Shown here: piece after piece, positions 37,190 through 47,417 of the stretch | Layout: every line of letters begins with the position of its first letter | Position numbering within the stretch: position 1 is the first letter of the stretch | Assembly (NCBI RefSeq): GCF_001953055.1 | Contig: NZ_CP019044.1 | Location: 1,550,001-1,614,000 of the forward strand | Length of the DNA stretch: 64,000 bases | Reading direction: 5' to 3' | Source of the DNA: Salaquimonas pukyongi | Lineage (GTDB): Bacteria; Pseudomonadota; Alphaproteobacteria; Rhizobiales; Rhizobiaceae | The notes under the pieces: generated by a model | Told to the model about the DNA's origin: nothing | The model's database searches: none | What the model saw: only the letters and a program-made list of their open reading frames with translations | Program-made: the position numbers and the translations under genes

Positions 37190-37656
37190 TGACCATCCTC
37201 TTCGGGATCGACCATCATCGCGCCGATACGCGCATCAGCAACCCTGTTGCCGTCAACAATCGCATGACAGTCGAACTTGAAGATGTTGCCGCGCTGCTTG
37301 ACCTTGTTGACATGCAGTTCGAGCCGGTCACCGGGCAATACGGGCTTGCGGAACCGGCACTCGTCGATCGTCATGAAATAAACGAGTTTGCGCTTTCCGC
37401 CGGAATGCATCTTTGCGGTAATCGCACCGGCAGTTTGTGCCATCGCCTCGACAATCAGCACGCCGGGCATGATCGGCTCACCGGGAAAATGACCATTGAA
37501 ATGCGGCTCGTTGACGGTGACATTCTTGATGCCGACGGCGCTGTTGTCGCCATCCATGCTTTCGATCCGGTCGATCAGCAGGAACGGATAGCGGTGCGGC
37601 AGCAGCTTGAACAGCTCGCCGATTTCGATAGGCCCGATTCCCTCTGCTTCACCCAT
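37186..37656 (-). CDS. fabZ: 3-hydroxyacyl-[ACP] dehydratase FabZ
   Basis: A 156-residue hot-dog-fold enzyme that dehydrates 3-hydroxyacyl-ACP in fatty-acid elongation. [14 protein letters not shown] is the N-terminal signature. The catalytic His lies in [23 protein letters not shown] and the Glu in the same helix. GGGAAAG precedes the ATG. Its place between lpxD and lpxA ties membrane lipid and lipid A supply. Confidence 0.97.
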   Translation of the reverse strand: MGEAEGIGPIEIGELFKLLPHRYPFLLIDRIESMDGDNSAVGIKNVTVNEPHFNGHFPGEPIMPGVLIVEAMAQTAGAITAKMHSGGKRKLVYFMTIDECRFRKPVLPGDRLELHVNKVKQRGNIFKFDCHAIVDGNRVADARIGAMMVDPEEDGQ

Positions 37657-37672
37657 GATACCGCTTTCCCGT

Positions 37673-38731
37673 TCAGTCCTGCTTTTTAGTCTTCTGCGTT
37701 GCCATCGCCTTGAGCCTCATGTTGAGGCGCACCCAGTCCTTGACCGGCATGGCAGGATAGCCGATCACCTTTTCGCCGGCGGCAATGTCGGTATGTGTCC
37801 CTGCGCCACCGCCAACCTGCGCACCGGCTCCCACCGTCGTATGACCGCCGATGCCGGCCTGGCCGGCAACCACCACATAGTCTCCAAGCGTTGCACTGCC
37901 GGCAATGCCGGCCAGCCCGACGACAATGCAGTGACGGCCCATCATCACGTTGTGGCCGATTTGCACCAGGTTATCAATCTTGCTGCCTTCGCCAATGACC
38001 GTGTCCCGGTTGGAGCCGCGGTCGATGGTTGAATTGGCGCCGATCTCCACCTTGTCCTGAATGATCACGCGGCCGATCTGGGCGACCTTGCGGTGGCCTT
38101 CCGGGCCCATGGCGAAGCCGAATCCGTCCTGACCGATCCGCACCCCGGCGTGAATGATGACCCCGTCGCCAACAAAGGCGTGGGTCACCGAGGCGCCAAC
38201 GCCAACGACGCTGCCACGGCCGATTTGTACATTTTCACCGATGACGGCATTGGCGAGAATTCGGCTGCCTTTGCCGATTGCCGCTCCGCGCCCGATGACC
38301 GCGCCCGCTTCCACAATGACGTCATCTTCCAGCGCGGCTCCTTCGCCAAGATGGGCCTTGGGCGAAACCCCGCTCTCGCCGGTAACCGGCTCCGGTTTGG
38401 CAGCGGTCGGGTAAATCAGGTCCAGCGCGGCGGCATAGGCGCTATAGGGCTTTTCGTGGACCAGCGCCGCCGTCCCTTCAGGCAGGTCAGCCACATAGCG
38501 CTCTTCGCAAATTACTGCCGAAGCGCGGGTTGATGCCAGAAACCGCGCATATCTTCGATTGTCGATGAAGGCAACAGCGCCCGGCAGAGCATCCTCAAGC
38601 GGTGCAGCAGCGTTGATCGTAATTGCTGCAGCAACCGCCTTTCCGCCATTTGAAACAACATCGGCGCCGATTTTTTCGGCCAGCTCCCCCAGGCCGTGTG
38701 GCGTGATCGCAAAAAACGAATGACTAGACAT
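37673..38731 (-). CDS. lpxD: UDP-3-O-(3-hydroxymyristoyl)glucosamine N-acyltransferase
   Basis: A 352-residue trimeric acyltransferase for the third step of lipid A synthesis. An N-terminal uridine-binding domain ([25 protein letters not shown]) precedes the hexapeptide beta-helix. The catalytic His lies in the [19 protein letters not shown] region. The ATG at 38731 (MSSHSFF) is chosen because longer readings run into the gap behind bamA. The C-terminal helix ends KTKKQD. Confidence 0.96.
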   Translation of the reverse strand: MSSHSFFAITPHGLGELAEKIGADVVSNGGKAVAAAITINAAAPLEDALPGAVAFIDNRRYARFLASTRASAVICEERYVADLPEGTAALVHEKPYSAYAAALDLIYPTAAKPEPVTGESGVSPKAHLGEGAALEDDVIVEAGAVIGRGAAIGKGSRILANAVIGENVQIGRGSVVGVGASVTHAFVGDGVIIHAGVRIGQDGFGFAMGPEGHRKVAQIGRVIIQDKVEIGANSTIDRGSNRDTVIGEGSKIDNLVQIGHNVMMGRHCIVVGLAGIAGSATLGDYVVVAGQAGIGGHTTVGAGAQVGGGAGTHTDIAAGEKVIGYPAMPVKDWVRLNMRLKAMATQKTKKQD

Positions 38732-38833
38732 GGAACGGCTCGAACGGGGCTCGAAGGTTGGTATGGGACAGCGGTCCGGAAATGACAAAGGGGCGCGGCC
38801 CGCCCCCTTGCAGAATGGCTTGCACGCGCTTGC

Positions 38834-41248
38834 CTAGAAACTCGTGCTCACCCCGAAGCTGAAGCGGCGAAGATCGTCATACTTCTCGCGGACGATCGGC
38901 TCTGCATAGTCGAAACGCAAGGGCCCGAAGGGAGAATTCCAGATGATCGACGCACCAATGGACGCCCGCATGGCATTGTCATTGACATCACCAAGTGCCG
39001 AGGATGTGGTGCCATGGGCTGCGGCGATTGCCTTCTTGCCGCCGCTGTCGACGCCCCAAAGCGTTCCGGCGTCGGCAAAGAATGCCCCGCGAATGCCGTA
39101 GGTTTCAGGCAGGAAGGGTGCCGGGAAGTTCACCTCTGCAGTGGCATTCCAGTAATACATGCCGCCCAGGGCATCGCCGGTCACCGGATCGCGCGGGCCA
39201 AACCCGTTGTTTGAGAAACCCCGGATGGCGCGCCCGCCCTGGAAGAAGTTGTCGAGGGTGCGATAGCCGCTATTGCCGCCAAAGGCGGTGTTTGCACCCG
39301 CACGGCCCTGTATCATGCCGACGAAATCAAAATCCTCGGACAGGGTGGCGAATGCCTGCCCTTTTACTTCGGAAGTCAGATAGGTGGCATCGCCCCCTGC
39401 TCCGAATGCGGTCTGCGAGAATTCCAGGCGCACGCCGTCACGCGGCGTGATCGAATTATCCAGCGTGTTGTAGGTCCAGGTGTAACCAAAGCCGGAGCGC
39501 GTCCAGTCCGTCGGCGAGTTCGGCGGTGTTAGCGCTGCCGACAATTCACCCTTTGCATCACCCTGTGTTCCGGCAGTATCGAGAAGGTCGGAATCGATGT
39601 CCGTGGAACTGTCATTATAGGTATAGAATACCGAAACGCCGCTATGTTCGGTAAGCGGGAGGCCGAGGCGCAACGACCCGAAGGTCGTGGTTGAGCCGTA
39701 GCGGCGGCTGTCTGTATCACCACGCGAATTCCGTCCGATATCGAACCCTGCCGACATCCGGTAACCGAGGAAATAGGGTTCGGTAAACGACAGGCGGTAG
39801 TTTTCTTCCGCTTCGCCGAAGCTGGCGGAAATCCGCAACAACTGGCCACGGCCCATGAAGTTCTTTTCGGTAAAGGCAATCTCGCCCAGCGCACCGCTGG
39901 AAGAACTGTAGCCGCCACCCACGGAGAAGTCTCCGCTGGCTTTTTCCGCAACCCTTACGACGACAACCACGCGGTCGGCCGAAGAGCCCTGGCGGGTCGA
40001 AATCTCGACGCGCTCGAACAGGCCCAGTCCCTCAAGCCGTTTCTTCGACTTCTGGATGAATACCTGATTGAAGGCATCGCCTTCGGAAATGTCGAACTCG
40101 CGGCGGATGACATAGTCCCGCGTCATGTCGTTGCCGATGATGATGATGCGCTCGATATAGGTCCGTGCGCCCTGATCGATCAGGTAGGTAACGTCGATCG
40201 TGCTGGAATTGAAATTACGATTGCCCCGCGGTGCCACGTCGACAAAGGCATATCCCTGGGCTGCCACCGCCTCGGTCAGCGCGATAATCGAGTTCTCGAC
40301 CCTTTCCGCGCTGTAGGTTGTGCCGGGCTTGGTTTTCAGCTTCGAGTAAAGCGCCTCGGTATCGACACCATCAAGGGTCGATTCGATGGCGATGTTGTCG
40401 AAGGTGTACTTGGTACCTTCATCCACCGTGATGGTGATGTTGTATTCGTTGCTCACCTCATCCAGCACAGCCGACGTCGAGAGAATCTGGAAGTCGGCAT
40501 AACCGTTGTTGAAATAGAAACGGCGCAGCTTCTCTTCGTCGGCGGCAAGCTTGTCGGGATCGTAGATATCATCGTTCCGCAGCCAGCTCAGCAGGTTCGT
40601 GCGCTTGGTGCTCATGACCTCGCGCAGACGCCCGGCGCGGAATGCATTGTTGCCGACAAAGGTGACCGAGCGGATTTTCGTCTTGCCGCCTTCATTGACC
40701 TTGAAGACGAGGTTGACGCGGTTGTTGGCGAGCGGCACCACTTCGGAGGTGATGACAGCATCGCCCCGCCCTGCCCGCGAATAGGCTTCCTCGATGATCG
40801 AAACATCGGAAGCCACCGTGTCCGGTGAGAAAATTCCCCGCGCCCGGGACTGGATCATGCCGGCCAGCGGCTCATCCTTGAGGCGCTTGTTGCCTTCGAA
40901 AAACACCTCGTTGATGGTGGCGTTCTCGTCGACCTCCACAACCAGCGTCGAACCGGACTGATAGATACTGACATCGGCAAAAAGCCCGGTCGCAAACAGG
41001 GCCTTCAGCGATGCATCAATATCAGCGTTGGTAAAGCGCTGGCCCGGTTCGATCGTCAGAAACGATTTAACCGTGTCGGAATCCATTCTGGTATTGCCGC
41101 GCACGGTAATCGCGCTGACAACCGCAGCTTCGGCGATGCTTGCGGTTGCAAGCGAGCCGGCAAGAAACATGCCGCCCCCGCTTACCGCGATTGCCACAGC
41201 CAGCATGGCCATTCTGACCATGGATAACAGCCTAGAAAATCCCCTCAC
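38834..41248 (-). CDS. bamA: outer-membrane protein assembly factor BamA
   Basis: An 804-residue outer-membrane protein that inserts beta-barrel proteins. After a signal peptide (cleavage near IAEAA, residue ~42) come five POTRA domains starting VSAITVRGNTRMDSDTVKSFL, then the 16-strand barrel. The barrel contains RGF-like sequence GRAIRGFSNNGFGPRDP and the C-terminal beta-signal ending FGVSTSF with terminal Phe. The frame opens with a GTG at 41248 preceded by GAGAGG; an ATG nine codons later is possible. It is downstream of rseP across 458 bp. Confidence 0.97.
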   Translation of the reverse strand: MRGFSRLLSMVRMAMLAVAIAVSGGGMFLAGSLATASIAEAAVVSAITVRGNTRMDSDTVKSFLTIEPGQRFTNADIDASLKALFATGLFADVSIYQSGSTLVVEVDENATINEVFFEGNKRLKDEPLAGMIQSRARGIFSPDTVASDVSIIEEAYSRAGRGDAVITSEVVPLANNRVNLVFKVNEGGKTKIRSVTFVGNNAFRAGRLREVMSTKRTNLLSWLRNDDIYDPDKLAADEEKLRRFYFNNGYADFQILSTSAVLDEVSNEYNITITVDEGTKYTFDNIAIESTLDGVDTEALYSKLKTKPGTTYSAERVENSIIALTEAVAAQGYAFVDVAPRGNRNFNSSTIDVTYLIDQGARTYIERIIIIGNDMTRDYVIRREFDISEGDAFNQVFIQKSKKRLEGLGLFERVEISTRQGSSADRVVVVVRVAEKASGDFSVGGGYSSSSGALGEIAFTEKNFMGRGQLLRISASFGEAEENYRLSFTEPYFLGYRMSAGFDIGRNSRGDTDSRRYGSTTTFGSLRLGLPLTEHSGVSVFYTYNDSSTDIDSDLLDTAGTQGDAKGELSAALTPPNSPTDWTRSGFGYTWTYNTLDNSITPRDGVRLEFSQTAFGAGGDATYLTSEVKGQAFATLSEDFDFVGMIQGRAGANTAFGGNSGYRTLDNFFQGGRAIRGFSNNGFGPRDPVTGDALGGMYYWNATAEVNFPAPFLPETYGIRGAFFADAGTLWGVDSGGKKAIAAAHGTTSSALGDVNDNAMRASIGASIIWNSPFGPLRFDYAEPIVREKYDDLRRFSFGVSTSF

Positions 41249-41706
41249 AGGAGCCTCTCAGTCATTTTTACTCGTCCCTGCCCCGCGCCCGGCAGCTCTG
41301 CCGATACTCCAACATTTTCAAGCGGCACAATTTCCCCAGTGTCGCCGAACGGTTGAAGCAGCATCTGCCTGCACACAAAGCGCATGCGCGTGCGACCGGA
41401 CAGAATCCGGTTTAGTTAACAAACCTTTTACAAGGATTTGCGCCCCGCGCAACCACTCTAGAGCAAAGATTTTCGGTAATTTGTCAATCTGTTGCCGATT
41501 CGCCATGGCAATTTGCAACCTTGGTTAACCCTTGCTGAAAGCGCACCGCGAAGCCAGCGGTCCAAGGTGCGGTTTCGCACCATATTGCGGCAATGTGCCG
41601 GGCTTCGGCGCTGCTTGCCAGTCAACACCGTCGCGCCTCTGCAATGAAATGTTACCGGCATGACCGGCGGGCAGCCCTCCATTTGCCCTGGCGGTGCATT
41701 CCGCTT
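41249..41706. other. intergenic region between bamA and rseP
   Basis: 458 bp without a supported gene. A small perfect hairpin GGTGCG-GTTT-CGCACC lies at 41566-41581 without a T-run on either side. The bamA promoter is expected here, which would give bamA expression independent of rseP. Confidence 0.5.
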
Positions 41707-42840
41707 TTACTGCAATATCCGGCTGATATCGTTCCAGGTGGCGAAAACCATCAGCATCAGCACCAGGCTAAGCCCGATCCTGAACCCGAATTCCTGTGCC
41801 TTTTCAGTCAGCGGTTTCCCCCTCACCGCCTCGATGGCATAGAAAACCAAATGCCCGCCATCCAGCATGGGAATTGGAAAAAGGTTTAAAAGTCCAATAC
41901 TTACAGACAAGACGGCAACGAGATTCATCAACGCTGCTGCCCCTACCGTGGCAACCTCGCCGGAAACCTTGGCAATGCGGATCGGCCCGCCGAGCTGGTC
42001 TGCGGACTGATGGCCGATGACGATATCCTTCAAATAGACCATCGTTGTGCGAACAATGAACCAGGTTTCCCACGTTGCCTGACCGATTGCCTCGACCGGT
42101 CCTGAATAGACGACCTTAGATGTCTCCTCGGTCGGCGAATTGATGATCCCGATCATGCCGATGTCCGACTTGTTGCCGAAGCGGTCGGTGCGTTCCTCAC
42201 GCTGCGGCGTGACGACCAGCGTTTTCTCGATGCCGCCCCGGTCAACCACCACCGTCAGTTCGCGTCCCGGATTGGGGGCGACAATCCGGGGAATGTCGGT
42301 AAACGATTCGATCGCTTCTCCATTGATCGAAACCACCACATCGCCGCGTTCGAAACCTGCCTCCTGGGCCGCACCGCCCGGTACGAGGTCGGAAACCACC
42401 GGTTCGGAAACAAACCGGCCGATAAACGTAAAGCTGATGGCAAAGATCACGATCGCCAGGATGAAATTGGCAATCGGCCCGGCGGCAACGACTGCCGCCC
42501 GCTGTCCCACGGATTTGTGGGGGAAGCTGTATTTTCTCTCTTCCTCGTTCATCGCATGGGTATGTTCGAAATCCGGGCTGGAAGCTGCGTCCGCATCGCC
42601 AAAAAACTTGACGTAACCGCCAAGCGGGATCACCGACAGTTTCCAGCGGGTCCCGAGCCGGTCGGTATAGCCGAGGAGCTCGGGCCCGAAGCCGACGGAA
42701 AAAGCCTCCACCTTCACCTTGTTCCAGCGCGCCACGAGAAAGTGGCCCAGTTCATGGAAAAAGACGACAATGGTCAGCACGGCAAGGAAGGGCAGGATAT
42801 AACCGAAAAACGAGATCGATGGCGCAGGCAGGGTTTCCAT
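41707..42840 (-). CDS. rseP: site-2 metalloprotease RseP
   Basis: A 377-residue inner-membrane zinc protease that cleaves anti-sigma factors and signal-peptide remnants inside the membrane. The zinc motif HELGH lies in VVFFHELGHFLVARWN at the N-terminus and the third ligand region is NLFPIPMLDGGHLVFY near the C-terminus. A central PDZ domain spans ~130-210 (AQEAGFERGDVVVSINGEAIESF). The length is normal. It lies between cdsA and bamA. Confidence 0.96.
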   Translation of the reverse strand: METLPAPSISFFGYILPFLAVLTIVVFFHELGHFLVARWNKVKVEAFSVGFGPELLGYTDRLGTRWKLSVIPLGGYVKFFGDADAASSPDFEHTHAMNEEERKYSFPHKSVGQRAAVVAAGPIANFILAIVIFAISFTFIGRFVSEPVVSDLVPGGAAQEAGFERGDVVVSINGEAIESFTDIPRIVAPNPGRELTVVVDRGGIEKTLVVTPQREERTDRFGNKSDIGMIGIINSPTEETSKVVYSGPVEAIGQATWETWFIVRTTMVYLKDIVIGHQSADQLGGPIRIAKVSGEVATVGAAALMNLVAVLSVSIGLLNLFPIPMLDGGHLVFYAIEAVRGKPLTEKAQEFGFRIGLSLVLMLMVFATWNDISRILQ

Positions 42841-43001
42841 GAGGATATCCGAATCGGAGTTGGCCGGTGAACGGCTTTTGGCATCTGAAGCTTGTCCTCA
42901 CCTGTTTTTCAAACCGTAGCGGCCGGAAAAACGGCGGTGAGAAAGGCAAGTTCGCCAATGGGGCGGGTTGCCCGATGATCTAGTGAAGACCCATTCTGGC
43001 G

Positions 43002-43877
43002 TCAACGTGGCAAACTGAAGAATGTCTGCGCAAAACCGGCTGTCAGCGGATCGGAGCGAAGGCCGGCCGGCGCCAGCAGAACGGCGATGGTCCAGGCAAG
43101 TGCTATGGCGAAGATGAAACCGTCGATCCGGTCAAGCACACCGCCATGACCGGGAATTAGATTGCCGGAGTCCTTAAGATCGAAACGCCGCTTGACCCAG
43201 GATTCGAACAGGTCGCCTGCCTGCGAGGCAAGCGAAAGCACCAGCGCCAGTAAAAGAGCAGCCCATCCGGGCGTAAAGCCGAACGCAAAAACCAGCACGG
43301 CGGAAACCGCCATGGCGCCGGCAAGACCGCCGGCAAACCCCGACCAGGTCTTTTTCGGCGAGATGGCCGGTGCAAGCTTCGGCCCGCCAATCCCCTTGCC
43401 GGCAAAATAGGCAAAGCTGTCGGCACCCCACACACAGGCAAAAACAAACAAAATGATGAAAAAACCATTCTCGCCAGCGCGCATGTCAACCAGGGCGATG
43501 AAGGGAAACCCTGCGTAAACCACCGCCACGCTGCCCCAGATGGTGCGGCGGATGACAAATTCCCACAGTGCGATCAGCACGGCGCCGCCGGCGACCAGAA
43601 AAATGCCATTGCCCGGGCGCCCCACCAGATAGCTGGCGTATAACAGCACCAGCAGAACGGCTGCGCCTGCGGCAACCCGCAGCGGCAGCTCCTGTTTCAC
43701 CATGTTCCTGAATTCCCAGAAAATCAGTGCCGAAAAAACGACCGCCAGCAACAAAAACGTTTTGCCGCCAATCCAGGTGCACCAGACGGAAAAACCGGCC
43801 AGCAGGGCTGCCGAAACGATGCGCAGCGGAAGGTCGGAATACCGTCCCCAGCCGGAAACCTTGCTGTTTTCGTCCAT
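43002..43877 (-). CDS. cdsA: phosphatidate cytidylyltransferase
   Basis: A 291-residue inner-membrane enzyme that makes CDP-diacylglycerol for phospholipid synthesis. It has about eight hydrophobic segments and the CDS signature SQAGDLFESWVKRRFDLKDSGNLIPGHGGVLDRIDG near residue 235-270. GGGGGAGA precedes the ATG at 43877; the open frame upstream to 43931 is not needed. It lies 62 bp after uppS. Confidence 0.96.
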   Translation of the reverse strand: MDENSKVSGWGRYSDLPLRIVSAALLAGFSVWCTWIGGKTFLLLAVVFSALIFWEFRNMVKQELPLRVAAGAAVLLVLLYASYLVGRPGNGIFLVAGGAVLIALWEFVIRRTIWGSVAVVYAGFPFIALVDMRAGENGFFIILFVFACVWGADSFAYFAGKGIGGPKLAPAISPKKTWSGFAGGLAGAMAVSAVLVFAFGFTPGWAALLLALVLSLASQAGDLFESWVKRRFDLKDSGNLIPGHGGVLDRIDGFIFAIALAWTIAVLLAPAGLRSDPLTAGFAQTFFSLPR

Positions 43878-43939
43878 TCTCCCCCGCTTTGTTTGCGCAT
43901 CGCGGCATTGCCGGTTCGGCCGACACCCCAATGCGCCAG

Positions 43940-44713
43940 CTAGTTGCGGACCGCCGTTTCCTCGCCGCTGCCCTCCGCAAGCCCCCCATACTTGCGCTGA
44001 CGGGCGGCAAACTCCTCCAGCGCCGCAGCCAGATCTTCAGCGTTCATGTCCGGCCATTCTTTGTCAACGAAAACAAACTCAGAATAGGAAGATTGCCACA
44101 GCAGAAAGTTGGAAAGCCGCTTTTCGCCGGCTGTGCGCAAAATCAGATCGGGGTCGGGAATGCCGGCGGTAAACAGGGACGAATCGAGCAAGGTTTCGTC
44201 GATTGCTTCGACGTCCAGTTCGCCGCGCTTAACCTGGGCCGCAATATCGCGTACCGCCTGCACGATTTCCTGGCGGGCGCCGTAATTAAAGGCGATGATC
44301 AGGGTCTGCGCGGTATTGTTGCAGGTCAGGTTTTCGGCCTCATCGAGAAGGCTCAGGATATCATCGGGAACATTTTGCCGTTCGCCGATGACCCGTATCT
44401 GAACATTGTTCTGGTGCAGTTCGGCAAGATCGCGGCGGATGAAAATTCTCAGCAGCTTGAAAAGTTCGTTGATCTCATCCCTCGGCCGTGACCAGTTCTC
44501 GGTCGAGAAGGAATAGAGCGTCAGATAGGCGATGCCCAGTTCGCGTGCAGCCTTGACGATGGTGCGCACTGCCTCAACGCCCTTGCGGTGCCCGTGATGG
44601 CGCGGCAGGCCGCGCTTTCGCGCCCAGCGGCCATTCCCATCCATGATGATTGCAAGATGACGGGGTGGCTGCTGCAAAGCGCTACCGGCTTGTTGGCTTT
44701 GCGTTCCCCGCAT
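43940..44713 (-). CDS. uppS: undecaprenyl diphosphate synthase
   Basis: A 257-residue cytoplasmic cis-prenyltransferase that makes the C55 carrier for peptidoglycan and O-antigen. The catalytic Asp lies in HLAIIMDGNGRWARKRGLPR. Further features are YLTLYSFSTENWSRP, the region FNYGARQEIVQAV and DLILRTAGEKRLSNFLLWQSSYSEF. TGAGGCG lies upstream of the ATG. It follows frr by 49 bp. Confidence 0.97.
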   Translation of the reverse strand: MRGTQSQQAGSALQQPPRHLAIIMDGNGRWARKRGLPRHHGHRKGVEAVRTIVKAARELGIAYLTLYSFSTENWSRPRDEINELFKLLRIFIRRDLAELHQNNVQIRVIGERQNVPDDILSLLDEAENLTCNNTAQTLIIAFNYGARQEIVQAVRDIAAQVKRGELDVEAIDETLLDSSLFTAGIPDPDLILRTAGEKRLSNFLLWQSSYSEFVFVDKEWPDMNAEDLAAALEEFAARQRKYGGLAEGSGEETAVRN

Positions 44714-44762
44714 GTTTTGTTCGCCTCATATCCCGTGAAGCCCCAAGCCCGAAGACAGGCCG

Positions 44763-45326
44763 TCAGACCTGCATGATTTCGGTTTCCTTCTGGGCGATGG
44801 CCTCATCGACCTTGCCGACCATTTCGTCCGTCAGCTTTTGCACCTTGTCGGAAAGCACATGGGCATCATCCTTGCCGATATCGCCATCCTTCTCCGCCTT
44901 CTTTACCGCTTCCATGCCGTCGCGGCGGACATGGCGGATGGCAACCTTGGCGTTTTCCGCATACTGATGCGCAACTTTGACCAGTTCGCGGCGGCGTTCC
45001 TCATTGAGTTCAGGCAGCGGAATGCGAAGGTTTTGTCCGTCGACGACGGGATTAAGGCCCAGTCCCGCCTCCCGGATCGCCTTTTCCACTGCACCAACCA
45101 TGGACTTGTCCCATACCTGTACCGACACCATGCGCGCTTCCGGCACGTTGACGGTACCGACCTGGTTGATCGGCATGGACTGGCCATAGGCCTCAACCAT
45201 GACCGGATCGAGAAGGCTTGCTGAAGCGCGGCCCGTGCGCAATCCGGCAAGGTCATTCTTCAGCGAGGAAATCGCACCTTCCATCCGCTTGTTGATATCG
45301 TTGAAATCGATTGCGTCCTCAGACAT
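44763..45326 (-). CDS. frr: ribosome recycling factor
   Basis: A 187-residue protein that splits post-termination ribosomes together with EF-G. Family segments are [52 protein letters not shown] and [35 protein letters not shown]. The ATG at 45326 has AAGGAAAGC upstream; a GTG two codons earlier lacks correct spacing. It is downstream of pyrH. Confidence 0.97.
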   Translation of the reverse strand: MSEDAIDFNDINKRMEGAISSLKNDLAGLRTGRASASLLDPVMVEAYGQSMPINQVGTVNVPEARMVSVQVWDKSMVGAVEKAIREAGLGLNPVVDGQNLRIPLPELNEERRRELVKVAHQYAENAKVAIRHVRRDGMEAVKKAEKDGDIGKDDAHVLSDKVQKLTDEMVGKVDEAIAQKETEIMQV

Positions 45327-45460
45327 TGCCACGCTTTCCTTCTACTGGTGCAATTCGGGCCCAAAACCAGCCTGCCCGATTGCCGAAACAAAACCCGGAT
45401 GGACCTTGCAACCTGCTGTTTTCACCGGACAATGATTAAGGTCCGGTACAGGTTATTCCA

Positions 45461-46216
45461 TCAATTCGTGACCGTAGTGCAGCGGCCTTTTCCTTGCAAT
45501 ATGCGAGCAAGTTCGCCTGGCTCTTGCAGGGAAAAAACCACAATCGGAATATCGGCGTTTCTGGCAAGGGCAACCGCCGCCTGATCCATCACCTTCAGCC
45601 CCCGTGCCAGCACGTCATCGTGTGAGATCGTGTCGAACCGTTGGGCATCCTCATCGGTCTTGGGATCAGCAGAATAGACCCCATCCACCTGGGTACCCTT
45701 GAACAGGGCATCGGCGCGCATTTCGCTTGCCCTCAGGGCAGCGGCCGTATCGGTGGTAAAAAACGGATTGCCGGTACCGCCGGCGAAGACCACCACACGG
45801 CCTGCTTCCAAATGGGATTCCAATCCCCTTTGGGTGAAGGTTTCACAGAACTCCGGCATCTCCACGGCACTCAGCACGACGGCATCGAGCCCTGCATCAT
45901 CGAGCGCCATTTTCAGTGCCTTGGCGTTCATCACCGTTGCCAGCATGCCCATGTGATCGCCGGTTACCCGGTCTGCGCCCTTTGCAGCCAGCGCAATACC
46001 GCGAAAGATGTTGCCGCCACCGACAACGATCGCAACGCCTACGCCGAGCTGAACGGCCTCTTTCACATCGCCTGCAATGCGTGCCGTCATCGCCGGATCA
46101 ATGCCAAAGGACTGGCTGCCCATCAGCGCCTCGCCCGAAACCTTGAACAGCACGCGTTCATACCGCGGTTTCGCCCCGCCTTTCGGACCCGATGCGCGCT
46201 TTTCCGACTTTGCCAT
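45461..46216 (-). CDS. pyrH: UMP kinase
   Basis: A 251-residue hexameric enzyme that phosphorylates UMP to UDP. Motifs include the N-terminal VLFKVSGEALMG, GVGVAIVVGGGNIFRG, ADRVTGDHMGMLATVMNA, VFAGGTGNPFFTTDTAAALRA and GVYSADPK. A 16-residue basic N-terminal extension precedes the core. It lies between tsf and frr in the usual order. Confidence 0.97.
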   Translation of the reverse strand: MAKSEKRASGPKGGAKPRYERVLFKVSGEALMGSQSFGIDPAMTARIAGDVKEAVQLGVGVAIVVGGGNIFRGIALAAKGADRVTGDHMGMLATVMNAKALKMALDDAGLDAVVLSAVEMPEFCETFTQRGLESHLEAGRVVVFAGGTGNPFFTTDTAAALRASEMRADALFKGTQVDGVYSADPKTDEDAQRFDTISHDDVLARGLKVMDQAAVALARNADIPIVVFSLQEPGELARILQGKGRCTTVTN

Positions 46217-46258
46217 GTATGTGAATCATCCCGGAATTGATGCTGTCCTGCGATACAC

Positions 46259-46290
46259 GAAGGGCGCCCCGTTGTCACGAAGCGCCCTTC
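46259..46290 (-). other. tsf-pyrH intergenic hairpin
   Basis: GAAGGGCGC and GCGCCCTTC form a 9-bp perfect stem with a 14-nt loop. No T-run follows on the minus strand, so it is probably an mRNA-processing or attenuation structure rather than a full terminator. Confidence 0.45.
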
Positions 46291-46317
46291 ATTATCCCGT
46301 TCGCAAATGCGATCAGG

Positions 46318-47241
46318 TCAGTTCTTTGCCATCGAAGCGACTTCGGCTGCGAAGTCGTCTTCCTTTTTGTCGATGCCTTCGCCCAGCGCCATGCGGACAA
46401 AGCCCTTGAGCGCGATCGGTGCGCCGGCATCCTTCTCGGCGTTCTTGATCGCCTGCTCGACCTTGGTTTCGCCGTCGATGACGAAGGTCTGGGACAAAAG
46501 AACGCTTTCCTCGAAGAACTTGCGCATGCGGCCTTCCACCATCTTCTCGATGATTTCAGCCGGCTTGCCGGATTCAGCAGCCTGCTCGGTATAGATGGCG
46601 CGTTCACGATCGGCCACATCGGCCGGAATCTCTTCCTTCGTGGCGGCCAGCGGGTTGGTAGCAGCAACATGCATGGCAACCTGCTTGCCGATGGCCGCAA
46701 GCGCAGCAGGATCGCCTTCAGATTCCAGCGCTACCAGAACACCGATCTTTCCAAGCCCCTCACCGGCGGCGTTGTGCATGTAGGTCGCAACCACGCCCTT
46801 GTCGACCGACAGCCTGGCTGCCCGGCGCAGGGTCATGTTTTCGCCGATGGTTGCAATCGCATCCGTCAGCGTGTCAGCGACCGACTTCTCGCCACCGGCA
46901 ATCTGCGCAGCGGAAATGGCTTCCACCGATCCATCGGTGCCAAGTGCCGTTTCAGCGGTTCTGCGGACAATGTCCTGGAACTGTTCGTTCTTGGCAACGA
47001 AGTCGGTTTCGGAGTTGACTTCCACCAGCACGGCGGCAGCATCACCCTGGGCCATGCCGATCAGGCCTTCGGCTGCAACCCGGCCGGATTTCTTCTCGGC
47101 CTTGGCTATGCCCTTCGAGCGCAGCCAGTCCATCGCAGCTTCAATATCGCCATTGTTCTCGGTCAGCGCAGTCTTGCAGTCCATCATGCCGGCGCCGGAC
47201 TTCTCACGCAGTTCTTTTACCAGGGAAGCGGTAATGGTCAT
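46318..47241 (-). CDS. tsf: elongation factor Ts
   Basis: A 307-residue nucleotide-exchange factor for EF-Tu. The N-terminal [28 protein letters not shown] and the core [16 protein letters not shown] are diagnostic. AAGGAAGGAC precedes the ATG at 47241. The frame is open to 47361 but the upstream part shows no family similarity. It lies between rpsB and pyrH. Confidence 0.97.
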   Translation of the reverse strand: MTITASLVKELREKSGAGMMDCKTALTENNGDIEAAMDWLRSKGIAKAEKKSGRVAAEGLIGMAQGDAAAVLVEVNSETDFVAKNEQFQDIVRRTAETALGTDGSVEAISAAQIAGGEKSVADTLTDAIATIGENMTLRRAARLSVDKGVVATYMHNAAGEGLGKIGVLVALESEGDPAALAAIGKQVAMHVAATNPLAATKEEIPADVADRERAIYTEQAAESGKPAEIIEKMVEGRMRKFFEESVLLSQTFVIDGETKVEQAIKNAEKDAGAPIALKGFVRMALGEGIDKKEDDFAAEVASMAKN

Positions 47242-47417
47242 CTTCTTGTCCTTCCTTGCCATGCCAACCGTCTGGCATTCTGTGAGAATGCACATTGTGA
47301 CGGAACTGGCAGGTTTTTGTGACAGCAGTGCTGCCGCAGCATTTGCGGCTTTCGCCGCCATATGGTGTTTACGGCGCCCGGCCGCAATAGCAGCCGGGTC
47401 CGGGCCGTCCGGGCGCT

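Noticed and set aside
41566-41581. Hairpin GGTGCG-GTTT-CGCACC as a terminator for rseP
   Set aside because: No T-run on either side and more than 100 bp from any gene end; may be chance.
46259-46290. Rho-independent terminator between tsf and pyrH
   Set aside because: Good stem but no U-tract on the coding strand, and tsf-pyrH-frr are normally cotranscribed; kept only as a hairpin.
47242-47361. N-terminal extension of elongation factor Ts
   Set aside because: Not similar to the family; a strong ribosome-binding site lies before the ATG at 47241.
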